The notes below the pieces were generated by a model that did no database searches, was not told the DNA's origin, and was given only the letters and a program-made list of their open reading frames with translations. This document shows, piece by piece, positions 26,660-37,000 of a stretch of 64,000 bases of DNA. The stretch covers positions 62,001 through 126,000 of the forward strand of contig NZ_JABMKX010000006.1 of NCBI RefSeq assembly GCF_013204885.1, written 5' to 3'. The DNA comes from Paenibacillus tritici (GTDB lineage: Bacteria; Bacillota; Bacilli; Paenibacillales; Paenibacillaceae). The position numbers were made by a program, and so were the translations under genes. How positions within the stretch are numbered: position 1 is the first letter of the stretch; every line of letters starts with the position of its first letter.

Positions 26660-27457
26660 TTAGGTGACTAACTCAAGCACCGGGCAGAAGCCGGGGTTCC
26701 CGGAGCATAAGGCTGCTGTGAATTCCGGCCGCGTCTTCGCCAGTACAGCGAAATAGCTTCGGATGACATGGTTCAGCTCCACCGTCCCGTTCTGGAAGGA
26801 CAAGGATTTCAGCATCTGAACATGGGCGTAATAGTATTTGGTCTCCTGCCTGGGCAGCTTGTAGACGGTGGGCGGAACATAGGTGGTGACGTCGAAGATA
26901 TTGGCATAGCGGTAGCTGCTGCGGACATATAAGCTGAAGGCTTTGGCAAAAGCCGGGTCCCCCACACGGGGCGATCCATAGGTGTAGAGGTAGGGGGAGC
27001 TGTAGGAAGAATTGGCAGCGAGATCCAGCACACACAGGGTCGCAAGCGCCCCGCCGAGGCTGTGGCCGGTGACATACAGCGTCTTCTCCGGGGACAGGGT
27101 ACTGAGTACGGCAAGAATATCATCCCGTGCCGACGCATAGAGGTCTGTGAACCCCCTATGGGTCAGGCAGGGTTCCGGAATATACGGGTATTTTTTTTGG
27201 CCGGCATTCATGTTAGAGAGCCAGTCATTGGTCGAGATGCTTCCGCGCCAGGCAATGATAATCTCCTGCGGAGATTCCAGAATGAAGCCGAACAGCTCCC
27301 AGACATTACCCATGGACTTCGCCTGGAAGCTGTGAACGACCGAGAAGCCTGCCGGAACAACGAATGAACCGTCCGCATTGGCAAATTGGGTATAAGTCTG
27401 TCCACAGACAGCCGCCAGAAAGATGGCCCATTCCTCTTCATTTCTCATGCTGCTCAT
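26660..27457 (-). CDS. Class 3 lipase-like protein
   Basis: 265 residues of the lipase_3 family. The nucleophile elbow GHSLGGAL is near residues 131-138, the oxyanion-side TYGSPRVGD follows near 160-168, and a late His (YYAHVQML or ELNHVI) completes the likely triad. No signal peptide is seen. An ATG at 27448 is an alternative start. It is convergent with GH2 at 30-nt distance, and has no operon partner. Confidence 0.88.
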   Translation of the reverse strand: MSSMRNEEEWAIFLAAVCGQTYTQFANADGSFVVPAGFSVVHSFQAKSMGNVWELFGFILESPQEIIIAWRGSISTNDWLSNMNAGQKKYPYIPEPCLTHRGFTDLYASARDDILAVLSTLSPEKTLYVTGHSLGGALATLCVLDLAANSSYSSPYLYTYGSPRVGDPAFAKAFSLYVRSSYRYANIFDVTTYVPPTVYKLPRQETKYYYAHVQMLKSLSFQNGTVELNHVIRSYFAVLAKTRPEFTAALCSGNPGFCPVLELVT

Positions 27458-27543
27458 CCCGCATCCCGCCCTTCTTTTCTATCTGTGTATGATCAGAAGG
27501 GGGGATTGGTGCCTATGGGGACAGCCGCAATTTATGCATGAAC

Positions 27544-27580
27544 AAGCCCGATTCAGAGATAAGTCTCATGAACCGGGCTT
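27544..27580 (-). terminator. Hairpin terminator after the LtaS-like gene
   Basis: On the minus strand AAGCCCGGTTCA (27580-27569) pairs with TGAATCGGGCTT (27555-27544), one mismatch. The following TGTTCATG is only weakly T-rich. Confidence 0.6.
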
Positions 27581-27594
27581 GGCTTCGTGACTAT

Positions 27595-29469
27595 TCAGTT
27601 CTTGTCTTGCACTTCCCGGTCCGGCAGCTGGGTTACATAACTGTCCGACATGCGCAGCAGCTCCAGCGCCCGGGTGAATTCATCCTCTGTCGATTGCAGC
27701 AGTCCCGTCCCGTCACCGGTTAAGGTATAATGCTGGCCGTCCTCGAACCCGCTGCCGGACAAGAAGAGTTCTTCGTTATTGACGAATGATCCTGTCGGCA
27801 GATAATAGCGCTGCGGCAGCAGGTTATACTTCGTCTGGTTCAACAAATCCTGTCCGAAATGAATATGATTATCCAGCGGCACGCCGAGCAAGTTGGCTGC
27901 GGTAGGGAGAATGTCAACCTGCCCGCCAAGCTGCTCCTTCACGCTTGGTGCCGTAATGCCGGTGGCAGAGATCATAAGCGGGATATTAATCAGATCGCGT
28001 TCATTATATTCATGGTCCAGAATCTCCTCCAGCAGGACCTTGTCGGCCTCTTTCAGCGAGAATATAGGAAGACCCCGGTGATCGCCGTAGAGGACAACCA
28101 CACTGTTATCCCACACCCCGCTGCTCTTGAGCTCGTCAATGAATTGGCCCAGCGCGTAATCCGCATAGTTCTCGGCCCGGATATAGTCACCGACAAGTGT
28201 ACCCTCGTAACGCTCCGGCAAGGTCATCTTGTATTTGCTCTCCGGGATGGAGAACGGATTATGCGATGACATCGAGATCACATGGGCATAGAAGGGCTGT
28301 TCATGCTGATCCATCTGTGCAAGCTCGGCAGAGGTTTTGCTGTACAGGACTTCATCCGAAGAGCCGTAGAAGACAGCATCCTCTTCACCGAAATAAGTCT
28401 TGTCATAATAACGGTCGAAGCCGAGTGCGTTGTACAGCTCCCCGCGGTTCCAGAATTCCACATTATTGGTATGAAAGGTTGCGGTAGCATAACCTTGGGC
28501 CTCCAGCAGCTTAGGCAGGCTGGGCAGCTCCTTCGGAGCGTACATCTCCGTTGCCGGGCCATCCGGCGGAACATAATAGGAGGTGTTGACGATAAATTCG
28601 GCATCCGAGGTATTGCCCTGTCCCACCTGCTGAAAGAAACGGGGGAAATAGTAGCTTCCGGCGGCTAGCTTATTCAGATTCGGAGTGATCTCTGTTCCGT
28701 CGACCCGCAGGTTGATCAGGAAGTTCTGCAGCGACTCCATCTGGAGGATGATCAGATTCTTCCCCTTGGCGGCTCCGAACAGGACCGGATCATGAGCAGG
28801 CTGAATCCCCTTGGTCTTATCAATGCTGGCCTGGGAGATCTCCGCACGGTCCATAGGCTCTTCCTCAGGTTGACCGAGCAGGGCGGCATAGGCTTCATAA
28901 TTGAGAATCCCCATCTGCTCCGCCTTGACATTCTCATTCATACTGGCCTTGTTCGGAAAGATATTCATCATACACATGACGAGTGAAATACAGAACAGGA
29001 CAGCCAGGGCCTTGCGGTTGCTGCGGCGGGACATGGAGTGCTTCCAGGCCAGCGCTTTCTTCCTTCTGAGCATAATGAAGCCAATGATGATGATGTCAAC
29101 AAATATAAGCATATATTGCGGATGCACTACGGCGAATATACTTTTTTTGACGGCACCCACCTGCTTGACCTGGCCGAAGACCTGAGACGTAGCAATCATT
29201 CCAAAATGATTATGATAGACAATAAGAGAGAAGAACAGGACGGTAATGAGCAGATTGACGAGCAGATAAATGGCGACTTTGCGCCTCGTGGCGAACCATT
29301 CGATAAGGCAGAACAGCAGCAGCACGAAGGGGATTTCCTTCAGCCAGGTGGTCCAGGTCGGGCCGTCCTCGAATAAGTAATACCAGGCGAAATAGCTCTT
29401 GACGAGCATGATCAGAGAGAAGAACAGAATCGATCTTTTTCGAAGGGAACGTGATTCCTTGTCAGGCAT
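27595..29469 (-). CDS. LTA-synthase-like sulfatase-fold phosphoglycerol transferase
   Basis: 624 residues. Five N-terminal transmembrane helices (about 13-33, 46-60, 66-85, 119-134, 154-171) precede an extracellular alkaline-phosphatase-superfamily domain. The nucleophile threonine is T287 in QGNTSDAEF, E245 in LQMES is a metal ligand, and YGDHRG supplies later ligands. By family it polymerises or primes glycerol-phosphate chains of lipoteichoic acid from phosphatidylglycerol. The signal-peptidase-like linker near 172-180 fits release of the domain. Monocistronic. Whether it is main synthase, primase or a specialised paralogue is not visible. Confidence 0.9.
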   Translation of the reverse strand: MPDKESRSLRKRSILFFSLIMLVKSYFAWYYLFEDGPTWTTWLKEIPFVLLLFCLIEWFATRRKVAIYLLVNLLITVLFFSLIVYHNHFGMIATSQVFGQVKQVGAVKKSIFAVVHPQYMLIFVDIIIIGFIMLRRKKALAWKHSMSRRSNRKALAVLFCISLVMCMMNIFPNKASMNENVKAEQMGILNYEAYAALLGQPEEEPMDRAEISQASIDKTKGIQPAHDPVLFGAAKGKNLIILQMESLQNFLINLRVDGTEITPNLNKLAAGSYYFPRFFQQVGQGNTSDAEFIVNTSYYVPPDGPATEMYAPKELPSLPKLLEAQGYATATFHTNNVEFWNRGELYNALGFDRYYDKTYFGEEDAVFYGSSDEVLYSKTSAELAQMDQHEQPFYAHVISMSSHNPFSIPESKYKMTLPERYEGTLVGDYIRAENYADYALGQFIDELKSSGVWDNSVVVLYGDHRGLPIFSLKEADKVLLEEILDHEYNERDLINIPLMISATGITAPSVKEQLGGQVDILPTAANLLGVPLDNHIHFGQDLLNQTKYNLLPQRYYLPTGSFVNNEELFLSGSGFEDGQHYTLTGDGTGLLQSTEDEFTRALELLRMSDSYVTQLPDREVQDKN

Positions 29470-29647
29470 TGCGTATGCGCATCCTTTTCTATATAATCCA
29501 TTAATTCTATTACATGGCCGAGCTTGAAATCAACCGGATATCAAGGCGGTATGGTGAAAAATAAGGTGTAAATTCACTAGATATACGTTATTCTCAAAGA
29601 AGATCCGGGAAGAATAATAGAGGATAACCCCAGCAGGAGGAACATTA

Positions 29648-29902
29648 ATGTCAAAAGAATTCTCACGCCAATATACAGAAAGTGTAAAGCTTGAACTATT
29701 GAACAGACTCGGTCTGAAGCAGGTGTACTTCAAGGGACAGCAGGGCGATGATCTGTTATATGAGGCAACGGGCTTCGACCGGGGCACGGCGCATAAGTTC
29801 TGTGTCCGAACTAGGAAGGGCACCATCGACGAATGGGTGGGCGGGAAGTGGATGAAGGTCCGCAGCTTCACCATTGCCACCAGACAGGAGGGATTGGAAT
29901 GA
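29648..29902 (+). CDS. Small protein of unknown function coupled to a CE2-like esterase
   Basis: 84 residues, mixed charged, with no membrane segment or known motif. AGGAGGA at good spacing supports the ATG at 29648. Its stop overlaps the start of the esterase gene (ATGA), so the two are translationally coupled. The Lys/Arg- and aromatic-rich sequence (KQVYFKGQQGDDLLYEATGF block, about 24-43) suggests a compact beta-rich fold. No function is proposed. Confidence 0.65.
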   Translation: MSKEFSRQYTESVKLELLNRLGLKQVYFKGQQGDDLLYEATGFDRGTAHKFCVRTRKGTIDEWVGGKWMKVRSFTIATRQEGLE

Positions 29903-31035
29903 GCAGCGTCTCCCATCGGCAATTACAGGTACAGCCACTGGCTGAGATCGGACAGCTGAAGATTCATGGGCGTACGACGGGGGAGCTGGCCCCGCTGACT
30001 TTATTCTGGACCGGAAGCGCGGTTGAGCTGAATGTCCGGGCGTCCGAATTGTGGATGGAGGCGGAATCCGGCTATGATCATCACGAGTCCTGGATCAGTA
30101 TATTGATCAACAACGTTCCGGTAAGCAGACAAATGCTGAATGCCGGAAGGCACTGGATCTGTGTATTCAGAGGAATGAACCCTGAGCGTGTGAAGAATAT
30201 CCGGCTGGTAAAAGAAGTTCAGGCGATGAGCGGTGACCCGGGCTGCTATTTGCAGTTCCATGCGGTCCGCACAGACGGCGGGTTCCTGCCTGTCGAAGAC
30301 AAGCCTTACCGGATTGAGTTCGTCGGGGATAGCATCACCTCCGGTGAAGGCGTGATCGGAGCCAAGGCGGAGGAAGACTGGATACCGGCCTGGTTCAGCG
30401 GAGTCCACAATTATACAGCAATGACCGCAGAGGCGGTCCAGGCTGACTACCGTGTGGTTTCACAGAGCGGGTGGGGCGTGCTCTCCAGCTGGGATAACAA
30501 CCCGCAGGGCAATATTCCTGACATCTATGAGCAGGTCTGCGGCCTGCTCACCGGACACCACAATGAAGCACTTGGAGCGCATCAGAAGAATGATTTCGGC
30601 TCCTGGCAGCCGGATGTGGTCGTTGTCAACCTGGGCACCAATGATGACGGCGCTTTTCATTCGCCGGAATGGCAGGATGAGACTACCGGACAGAGATATA
30701 AGCAGCGGCTGAAGGAAGACGGAAGTTATCATGAAGAGGATCTGGCTGCCTTCGAGTCTGCGGTGACGAAGTTCGTGGGCAAGCTGAGGACCTGTAACCC
30801 CGACGCGCATATCGTGTGGGTATATGGAATGCTGGGCCTCTCGCTGATGCCGGCCATTTACCGTGCTGTGGATACATATATTAAGTCCACAGGCGATAGG
30901 AACGTGTCTGTGTTCCAGTTGCCGGATACGACAAGTGAGACTATAGGAGCGAGAACCCATCCGGGGCTGCTTGCCCATCAGCAGACAGCACAGGAATTAA
31001 GCGGCTACATCCGGGGACTATTGTCAGGTTCCTAG
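29899..31035 (+). CDS. SGNH-hydrolase, CE2-type carbohydrate acetylesterase-like
   Basis: 378 residues from ATG 29899 (AGGAGGGA upstream). A beta-sandwich carbohydrate-binding-like N-terminal domain (about 10-130) precedes an SGNH catalytic domain, the order found in carbohydrate esterase family 2. The nucleophile is S145 in GDSITSGEG, block III is NLGTNDDG, and the catalytic His is H354 in RTHPG. No export signal, so deacetylation of imported oligosaccharides is the likely job. It follows a small unknown gene with ATGA overlap and ends at a clear terminator. Confidence 0.85.
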   Translation: MSSVSHRQLQVQPLAEIGQLKIHGRTTGELAPLTLFWTGSAVELNVRASELWMEAESGYDHHESWISILINNVPVSRQMLNAGRHWICVFRGMNPERVKNIRLVKEVQAMSGDPGCYLQFHAVRTDGGFLPVEDKPYRIEFVGDSITSGEGVIGAKAEEDWIPAWFSGVHNYTAMTAEAVQADYRVVSQSGWGVLSSWDNNPQGNIPDIYEQVCGLLTGHHNEALGAHQKNDFGSWQPDVVVVNLGTNDDGAFHSPEWQDETTGQRYKQRLKEDGSYHEEDLAAFESAVTKFVGKLRTCNPDAHIVWVYGMLGLSLMPAIYRAVDTYIKSTGDRNVSVFQLPDTTSETIGARTHPGLLAHQQTAQELSGYIRGLLSGS

Positions 31036-31086
31036 ATGCTGCGGCAGATACCTTCAAGCAGATACCTTCTATATGAAGAGGCAGGG

Positions 31087-31112
31087 ACGCTCATCGGCTG
31101 ATGGGCGTTTTT
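31087..31112 (+). terminator. Terminator after the CE2-like esterase gene
   Basis: ACGCTCATC (31087-31095) pairs with GATGGGCGT (31100-31108, one wobble) around GGCT, followed by TTTT. Confidence 0.85.
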
Positions 31113-31124
31113 GCTGTAAAGCAT

Positions 31125-31154
31125 TTGACAAGCAAACCGTCCGGACGGTATAGT
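31125..31154 (+). promoter_or_regulatory. Promoter with TetR operator, autoregulated SMR operon
   Basis: TTGACA (31125-31130) and TATAGT (31149-31154) are 18 bp apart. The perfect 14-bp palindrome ACCGTCCGGACGGT (31136-31149) fills the spacer and touches the -10 box. It matches the kind of site bound by TetR-type repressors of SMR and QAC pumps. The TetR gene it precedes is the natural candidate. Confidence 0.82.
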
Positions 31155-31173
31155 TAATTCAGAGGTGAGTCAA

Positions 31174-31707
31174 ATGAACAGTAATTCCAAACGCAGCCTG
31201 ATCCTGGCTGCAGCTTCAACGGTTGTGAAGCAGAACGGGATTGAGAAGCTCACGCTAGAAGCGGTCGCCGCCGAAGCGGGGGTAAGCAAGGGCGGTCTGC
31301 TGCACCATTTTCCGAATAAGGACGCATTAATCCAAAGTATGGTCTCGGGCATAACGAGTGATTTCGCAGCCGATGTTCAGAAGAGAGCGGACCAGGATAC
31401 ACGGATTCAAGGGAAATGGAGCCGTGCTTATTTACAGTCTACCGTAGATGCTGATAAGGATGGGCAGGATATGAATGTTGCGCTTAACGCAGCACTTTTT
31501 ACCAACGGGGTTCTGCTGGATGAACTAAGGGAACAGTACTCGGTCTGGCAACAGAACATAGAGAATGATGGTATTGATCCCGTAATGTCCTCGATTGTCC
31601 GGCTGGCGGTGGACGGCCTGTGGTTGTCGGAGGTGTTCGGAATCGGGGAGATCGGTGATGAAATGCGCGGCAAGGTTATTCATAAATTACTGGAAATGAT
31701 TGATTAG
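31174..31707 (+). CDS. TetR-family repressor of an SMR efflux operon
   Basis: 177 residues from ATG 31174 (AGAGGTGA upstream). The helix-turn-helix reads LEAVAAEAGVSKGGLLHHFP at about residues 27-46; the long C-terminal part fits a TetR ligand domain. It is the first gene of a three-gene operon with two SMR genes (12-nt gap) and is very probably autoregulated through the palindrome at 31136-31149. The inducer would be a pump substrate, such as a cationic compound. Confidence 0.92.
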   Translation: MNSNSKRSLILAAASTVVKQNGIEKLTLEAVAAEAGVSKGGLLHHFPNKDALIQSMVSGITSDFAADVQKRADQDTRIQGKWSRAYLQSTVDADKDGQDMNVALNAALFTNGVLLDELREQYSVWQQNIENDGIDPVMSSIVRLAVDGLWLSEVFGIGEIGDEMRGKVIHKLLEMID

Positions 31708-31719
31708 GAGGCAACCCCA

Positions 31720-32043
31720 TTGAATTCTTATGTGTTGTTATCATTAGCCATTGTCAGCGAAGTCTTCGGCAGTTCTATGCTGAAGGCCTCGAACGGGTTC
31801 AAGAAGCTGCTTCCCTCGATTGCGGTGGTTGCGGGCATGGGGCTGGCGTTCTTCAATCTGTCCCTGGCACTGAAGGAGATCCCTCTTGGGACAGCTTATG
31901 CCATCTGGTCAGGGGTGGGAACGGCGTTAACCGCCATGGTTGGCGTCCTAGTCTATAAAGAACATCTGAATGTCAAAAAAGTGGCAGGATTAGTGCTCAT
32001 CATTGGCGGTGTAGTGCTCCTGAAGCTTTCAACGGGGGAATAA
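31720..32043 (+). CDS. SMR-family multidrug efflux subunit (first of a pair)
   Basis: 107 residues with four transmembrane helices. The essential glutamate is E14 in IVSEVFG of helix 1; the GTAYAIWSGVG signature is in helix 3 near 58-68. The start is TTG 31720 with AGGAGG 7 nt upstream. Two adjacent SMR genes that differ in sequence usually make a heterodimeric antiporter, as in EbrAB or YkkCD. Exact substrates are unknown. Confidence 0.92.
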   Translation: MNSYVLLSLAIVSEVFGSSMLKASNGFKKLLPSIAVVAGMGLAFFNLSLALKEIPLGTAYAIWSGVGTALTAMVGVLVYKEHLNVKKVAGLVLIIGGVVLLKLSTGE

Positions 32044-32045
32044 CC

Positions 32046-32399
32046 ATGAAAAGTTATCTTGCATTAAGTGTCGCCATTCTCTCGGAAATCTTCGGAACGA
32101 CGATGCTCAAGCTCTCTGACGGATTCAGCAGCCTGCTGCCATCCATCGGCGTGGTGATTGGCATGGGACTCGCGTTCTACAGCTTATCTATCAGTCTCCG
32201 AACCATTCCGTTAAGCCTCGCTTATGCGATCTGGTCGGGAGCTGGTACGGCTCTGACGGCACTCATCGGCATCCTGATCTGGAATGATCCGTTCAACCTG
32301 CTTACCGGCATCAGTCTGCTCATCATCATCGGGGGGCTGGTCCTGCTGAATTCTTCCAGTCCTTCCCGGCAGGAAGCGGAGAAATCACCCGCGAAATAA
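32046..32399 (+). CDS. SMR-family multidrug efflux subunit (second of a pair)
   Basis: 117 residues, four transmembrane helices, essential glutamate E14 in ILSEIFG, and SLAYAIWSGAG in helix 3. The gene begins 2 nt after its partner's stop and has a longer hydrophilic tail (about 105-117). The pairing predicts dual-topology complementarity: opposite orientation of the two subunits in the membrane. Likely efflux of lipophilic cations by proton antiport. Confidence 0.92.
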   Translation: MKSYLALSVAILSEIFGTTMLKLSDGFSSLLPSIGVVIGMGLAFYSLSISLRTIPLSLAYAIWSGAGTALTALIGILIWNDPFNLLTGISLLIIIGGLVLLNSSSPSRQEAEKSPAK

Positions 32400-32424
32400 C
32401 AGGAAAACAGCAAAAGGAGAACTT

Positions 32425-32949
32425 ATGAACCGGATTCTAATTCTCGGATCAGGCGGGTCAGGCAAGTCTACCCTGGCGCGGCAGCTTGGCGGGTTGCTAG
32501 ATCTTCCCGTCGTGCATTTAGATGCCCATTTCTGGAACCCGGGCTGGATTCCTAAGCCGAATGGGGAATGGGAGGAACTTGTGCGGCAATACACGGACCA
32601 AGGGCAATGGATTATGGATGGCAATTATTCAAGGACGATGGATATCAGGCTTAAGCGTGCGGATGTGATTATTTTGCTGGATCTGCCCAGACTCTTATGT
32701 ATGTACCGGATTATAAAGCGTCGAGTGATGTATCACAACCAGTCTAGACCAGATATGAACGAAGGCTGCCCAGAGAAGCTGGACTGGGCATTCGTGAGAT
32801 GGGTATGGAACTACAAGACACGAAGCCGCAGCAGCACTATGGAGAGACTCCGGCAGACCGGGTCTCACCAGGAAGTAATTATTGTAACCAGCAGACGGCA
32901 GGTCAAGGAGTTAGTCAAGAGCTTCGCGGATGCCGGAAGGTCTGGATAG
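32425..32949 (+). CDS. P-loop adenylate-kinase-like protein ('topology modulation' FlaR type)
   Basis: 174 residues. Walker A is GSGGSGKST (about 8-16), followed by LDLPVVHLDAHFWNPGW, the pattern of the small AAA_17/FlaR-type proteins often annotated as DNA topology modulation proteins. The conserved D-x-W and DGNYS residues near 33-38 and 69-73 belong to this group. AAAAGGAGA precedes ATG. It lies 25 nt after the SMR genes and could be part of the same transcript. Its true role is not established. Confidence 0.82.
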   Translation: MNRILILGSGGSGKSTLARQLGGLLDLPVVHLDAHFWNPGWIPKPNGEWEELVRQYTDQGQWIMDGNYSRTMDIRLKRADVIILLDLPRLLCMYRIIKRRVMYHNQSRPDMNEGCPEKLDWAFVRWVWNYKTRSRSSTMERLRQTGSHQEVIIVTSRRQVKELVKSFADAGRSG

Positions 32950-33061
32950 ACGGAAGACCGTTAAGAGTATCGAGGAAGCGGGCACCCGTTAATCTGGTGC
33001 AGGAACTGTCGGATCCGGCTGCTGAATTGCTGTTAATCTGATGGTGAGGAAAGGATGGGAG

Positions 33062-33946
33062 ATGATGAACCTGCTCGAAAATATGAATGCTGCACTCGCG
33101 TATATTGAAGAGCATCTGGAGGAAGAGGTGGATGCCCGGGAGGCGGCGAGGCTGGCGTTATGCTCGGAGTATCATTTCACGCGGATGTTCTCCTTCCTGG
33201 CCGGGATTCCGCTGTCGGAATATATCCGGCGCAGACGTCTGACCCTGGCTGCATTCAAGCTCCAGCACAGCCGGAAGCGGATCATTGATATTGCCCTGGA
33301 GGTGGGTTACAGCTCACCGGATGCCTTCACCAAGGCATTCCAGCAGGTTCATGGGGTGACGCCTTCGGAAGCCCGAAGTGCAGGGACACCGCTGAAGTCC
33401 TTTCCTCGAATGACGTTTCAGTTAACAATCAGAGGAGGCAGTGAAATGAATTATCGTATGGAAGAGAAAGCGGCGTTTCGCATTGTTGGATTGAAGAAAA
33501 GGGTGCCGATCCAGTTCAGCGGAGTGAACCCGGAGATCGCCGCTATGTGGCAGAGTCTGAACATGGAGATGATCACAGAGCTGAAGCAGCTGTCGAATAT
33601 CGTTCCGGCCGGGATGCTCAGCGCATCGGTGAATTTCTCCGCAGGACGGATGGAGGAGCAGGGAGAGCTTGATCATTATATTGGGGTTGCGACCACTCTG
33701 ACAAGTCCGCCTTCCTATGCCGTGCTTGAAGTCCCGGCGTCCACCTGGGCTGTATTTGAAGCGGTGGGACCCTTCCCGGATACGCTCCAGAATATCTGGG
33801 GCCGGATCTATTCGGAATGGTTCCCTTCTTCGCATTACGAGCAGGTGGAGGGGCCGGAGATTCTCTGGAATGAGAGCAAGGATACCACCTCACCAGCCTA
33901 TAGAAGTGAAATATGGATTCCCGTGAAGGAAGCGGAGCGCTCATAA
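33062..33946 (+). CDS. AraC-family regulator with GyrI-like effector-binding domain
   Basis: 294 residues from ATG 33062 (33065 also possible). The two AraC helix-turn-helix motifs are at the N-terminus (about 10-105; [20 protein letters not shown], then [18 protein letters not shown]), and a GyrI-like domain fills about 125-290. This is the arrangement of SoxS/Rob-type drug-responsive activators. Such proteins bind hydrophobic or cationic compounds. Monocistronic, ending in a strong terminator. Confidence 0.9.
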   Translation: MMNLLENMNAALAYIEEHLEEEVDAREAARLALCSEYHFTRMFSFLAGIPLSEYIRRRRLTLAAFKLQHSRKRIIDIALEVGYSSPDAFTKAFQQVHGVTPSEARSAGTPLKSFPRMTFQLTIRGGSEMNYRMEEKAAFRIVGLKKRVPIQFSGVNPEIAAMWQSLNMEMITELKQLSNIVPAGMLSASVNFSAGRMEEQGELDHYIGVATTLTSPPSYAVLEVPASTWAVFEAVGPFPDTLQNIWGRIYSEWFPSSHYEQVEGPEILWNESKDTTSPAYRSEIWIPVKEAERS

Positions 33947-33956
33947 AAGTATCAAC

Positions 33957-34027
33957 AAAAACACCCTCCAGAAGGTCATTGGATGAACCACAAGGTTCAT
34001 TCCAATCTCCATTCCAGAGGGTGTTTT
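33957..34027. terminator. Bidirectional terminator between the AraC and SLH-phosphoesterase genes
   Basis: AAAACACCCTC (33957-33967) and GAGGGTGTTTT (34017-34027) are perfectly complementary over 11 bp, and the intervening sequence forms further pairs. A- and T-runs flank both sides. Confidence 0.9.
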
Positions 34028-34036
34028 GCTGCGCGA

Positions 34037-37000
34037 TTATTTAGTTAATTGATCCATTAAGACTCGGATCTCCGGGTCCAGACAAAGGGCATTCATGATC
34101 AGGGTTACAGCCTCTGCCCGGGTCGCGGACTGGTCCGGGGCGAACCGGCCCTGGCCGCGCCCGTTAATTAGACCGATTGCGGCGGCTTGGGCAATCTGCT
34201 CCTTGTTCCAGGAAGCCTGGGCATCGCTGAAGCTAAGGCCCGCTTCAACCGTTGCGGCGCTGCTGAAGTTAACGACTCTGGATAGAATCATAATCATCTC
34301 AGCCCGGCTGATGGTCCGGTCCGGCCGGAAGGTGCCATCCGGGTAACCGGTAATCATTCCCCTGGAAGCAAGTGTGGCTATGGCCTCACGGGCCCAATGA
34401 GCTTTCATGTCACTTAAGGTTTGCGGTGAAGCGTCCGATCTCATCAGTCCAAAGGCTTTGGTAATGACCGTGGCGAATTCCGCACGGGTGATGCTGTGAT
34501 TCGGCCGGAAGGTGCCGTCCTCATAACCGTTAATCAGCTTCAGCTGATAGAATGCTGATATCGCACGGGTGCTCCACAGACCTGCAATATCCTTCAGCAC
34601 AGGCGCGGAATGATCTGCTTGGCCCCCGGCAATTCTGGCCTTAAGTGCATCCTTTAAGACACCGGGCTGTACTCCCTCTGCGAAGATAGCAGATGTAGGT
34701 GTCGCGGCAGGTGCCGGTGTTACGGCGGGTGCAGCCGTAGCTGCTGGCGCAGGGGGCGGGCTTGCCACCGGTCCCGGCTTCGTACCTGATCCATTGCCCG
34801 GTGCGGAGCCTGAATCTGGAGTTGGCGTAGCACTCGGCTGCGGACTCGGTTCTGGGCTTGGGCTTGGAGTCGGACTAGGAGTCGGGCTCGGAGTCGGGCT
34901 GGTACCAGGCTCAGGCTGAGGTGTTACTGTGTCCGTTTTTTTAATGGTCAAAGCTTGCAGCTTCTCGCCATCCGTCTTTCTGGCTTCGATGACAATCTGG
35001 TCCTTGCTGATCGTGATCGCGGAATACACCGGGAAATTGTCATCGTACAGATACTCCAGGTAATCGAACTTGACTGCATCGTAGAATTTCCAGCCGGAGG
35101 ACCCTCCGGACAGATAGACGGTACCTTGGCTGCCATCCTTCATAGGCTGGCCCTTCTTCATGGGATAGGTCCAGGCCAGGGCATGATCATGGCCCACCAG
35201 CACCAGATCTACGCCAAACTCCTCCAGGACCGGGGCCAAATACCGGGTAACCAGCTCCGGGCCGCGCCCGTCCTCCGTATGATAAGCAGGCCGGTGGAAC
35301 ATAGCGACCGTCCATTGCGCAGAGCTGGCCTTCAGATTCTCCCGCAGCCATACTGCCTGTTTCTGCATCTCTGCCTCATCGGTTTCCGAGTTAAGTACAA
35401 CGAAATGAGTATCCTCATAATCATAGGAATAGTTCAAATGCTCTTGTCCTGCCATTCCGTTGCCCGGCAATCCCAGCGCCTTGGTAAATACGTCCTTTCC
35501 GCCGTTTTTGATATCATGATTCCCTATGGCATAGGCGGAGGGAACGTCGCCGCTGTAGAGCTGGGAGGCCTTCATATCCTGCTCCCATTCGTTCATTACG
35601 CCGCCATCATCGACGATATCGCCGCCATGCATAACAAAGCGGGCATCCGGGTAATGGGTGAAGGCACTGCTCATTAAATCCTGGTGGATATGCAGGGCTT
35701 CTTCATTATTGGTGTGCGAATCCGTTACAAACAAGAAGGAGAAAGACTTCTGACTTTCTGCCTCCGTTGTAAATGTATGCTGTTCACTCCACAGCCCCGG
35801 GGTTCCTACACGGTAAATATATTCCGTACCCGGTGACAGCTGTTGCAGCAAGCCTTTGTGGAACAAGGTCTCATTGACACGGTCAGGGGCTAACAGCAGC
35901 TGCGGTTCAGCGGCCTGCTCCATGATATTCGGCTGGTCAAAGCCCTTGAATTCACTGGCCTTCGCATATTGAATCACTCCGCCAGCCACACGGGGGGCCG
36001 TTCTCCAGACAATGCTCCGCGTGGACTTCATATCCTGTGTAACATAGGTTCTGACATATTCCGGCTGATCTGACCCAAGCTGCGGCACTACAGACAGCTT
36101 GAACTCCTTGCTGACCTTATCCCCGTTCACAGCCTGGAGTCTGAGGCTCGTCAAGGCCAAAGTCGTCAGGCCGGTATGGATTTCACCCTTTGCATCCGTC
36201 AGGCCCCAAGCTTCCTTCAAGAGGCTCACCTGAATATCAGCAGTGGGAATCCAGCCGGTTCTTTTGCCATCCGGCAGCAGAATGGCGGTATAGTCCCCAT
36301 TGGTCACTCCGGTTGTGAAGAATCGTTCGCCCTGTATAGCGGAAGCGAGCTTGTCCGAAGCGGAATCAGCATTGGTGTATACTCCTGACTCTCCAGATCT
36401 CACCTCAGCGAAGGATTGCGGCTCAAGCGGATCGGGTACGATTACAGAGACTCCTTCGGCGGGCGCGCCTGAAGCATCCGTAACACGCAAAGTACTTATC
36501 GTATGGAGTGAGCTGCCTTGTACAGTAAGTGTGTAAGGAAAACCGATCGTGTATGGATGGGGGGCTGCCAGCGCGTACACCGCTTCTCCAGCAGTCATCC
36601 GTAAGCTGCCGTCGCTCATCGCGATGGATTTGAATACCTCACCGCGCTCCATTTTGGCACTGGGCTTAACCGTCATATTCAATACCACGGCGGTCCCGTC
36701 ATCCGGTAAGGAATGAGGGTTCAATCCGGACAGCTGCACTTGATATTCACCTTGTACAGAGTTGATCTCATTTCGAGTAACGAGTGCCGGATCAACGGCA
36801 GGCTCAGCCGAAGCGATATCCAAGGTCTGCGGATCGTATTGAAGCTTGGCATACGCAGCCTCCAGATCAGCAGCTTGCTTAATCTGAAGCTTCAATTGGA
36901 ATGTGGTATTGCTGAGGACTTCGGACGGGGCGCTCAGCTGATATTGAATACCCTCGGGAATGACAAAAGAACTGCTGCGTTCGGCGGGGTTACCGGATCT

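Noticed and set aside
34955..35677. 240-codon plus-strand frame
   Set aside because: Antisense to the metallophosphoesterase domain, whose metal ligands show which strand is real.
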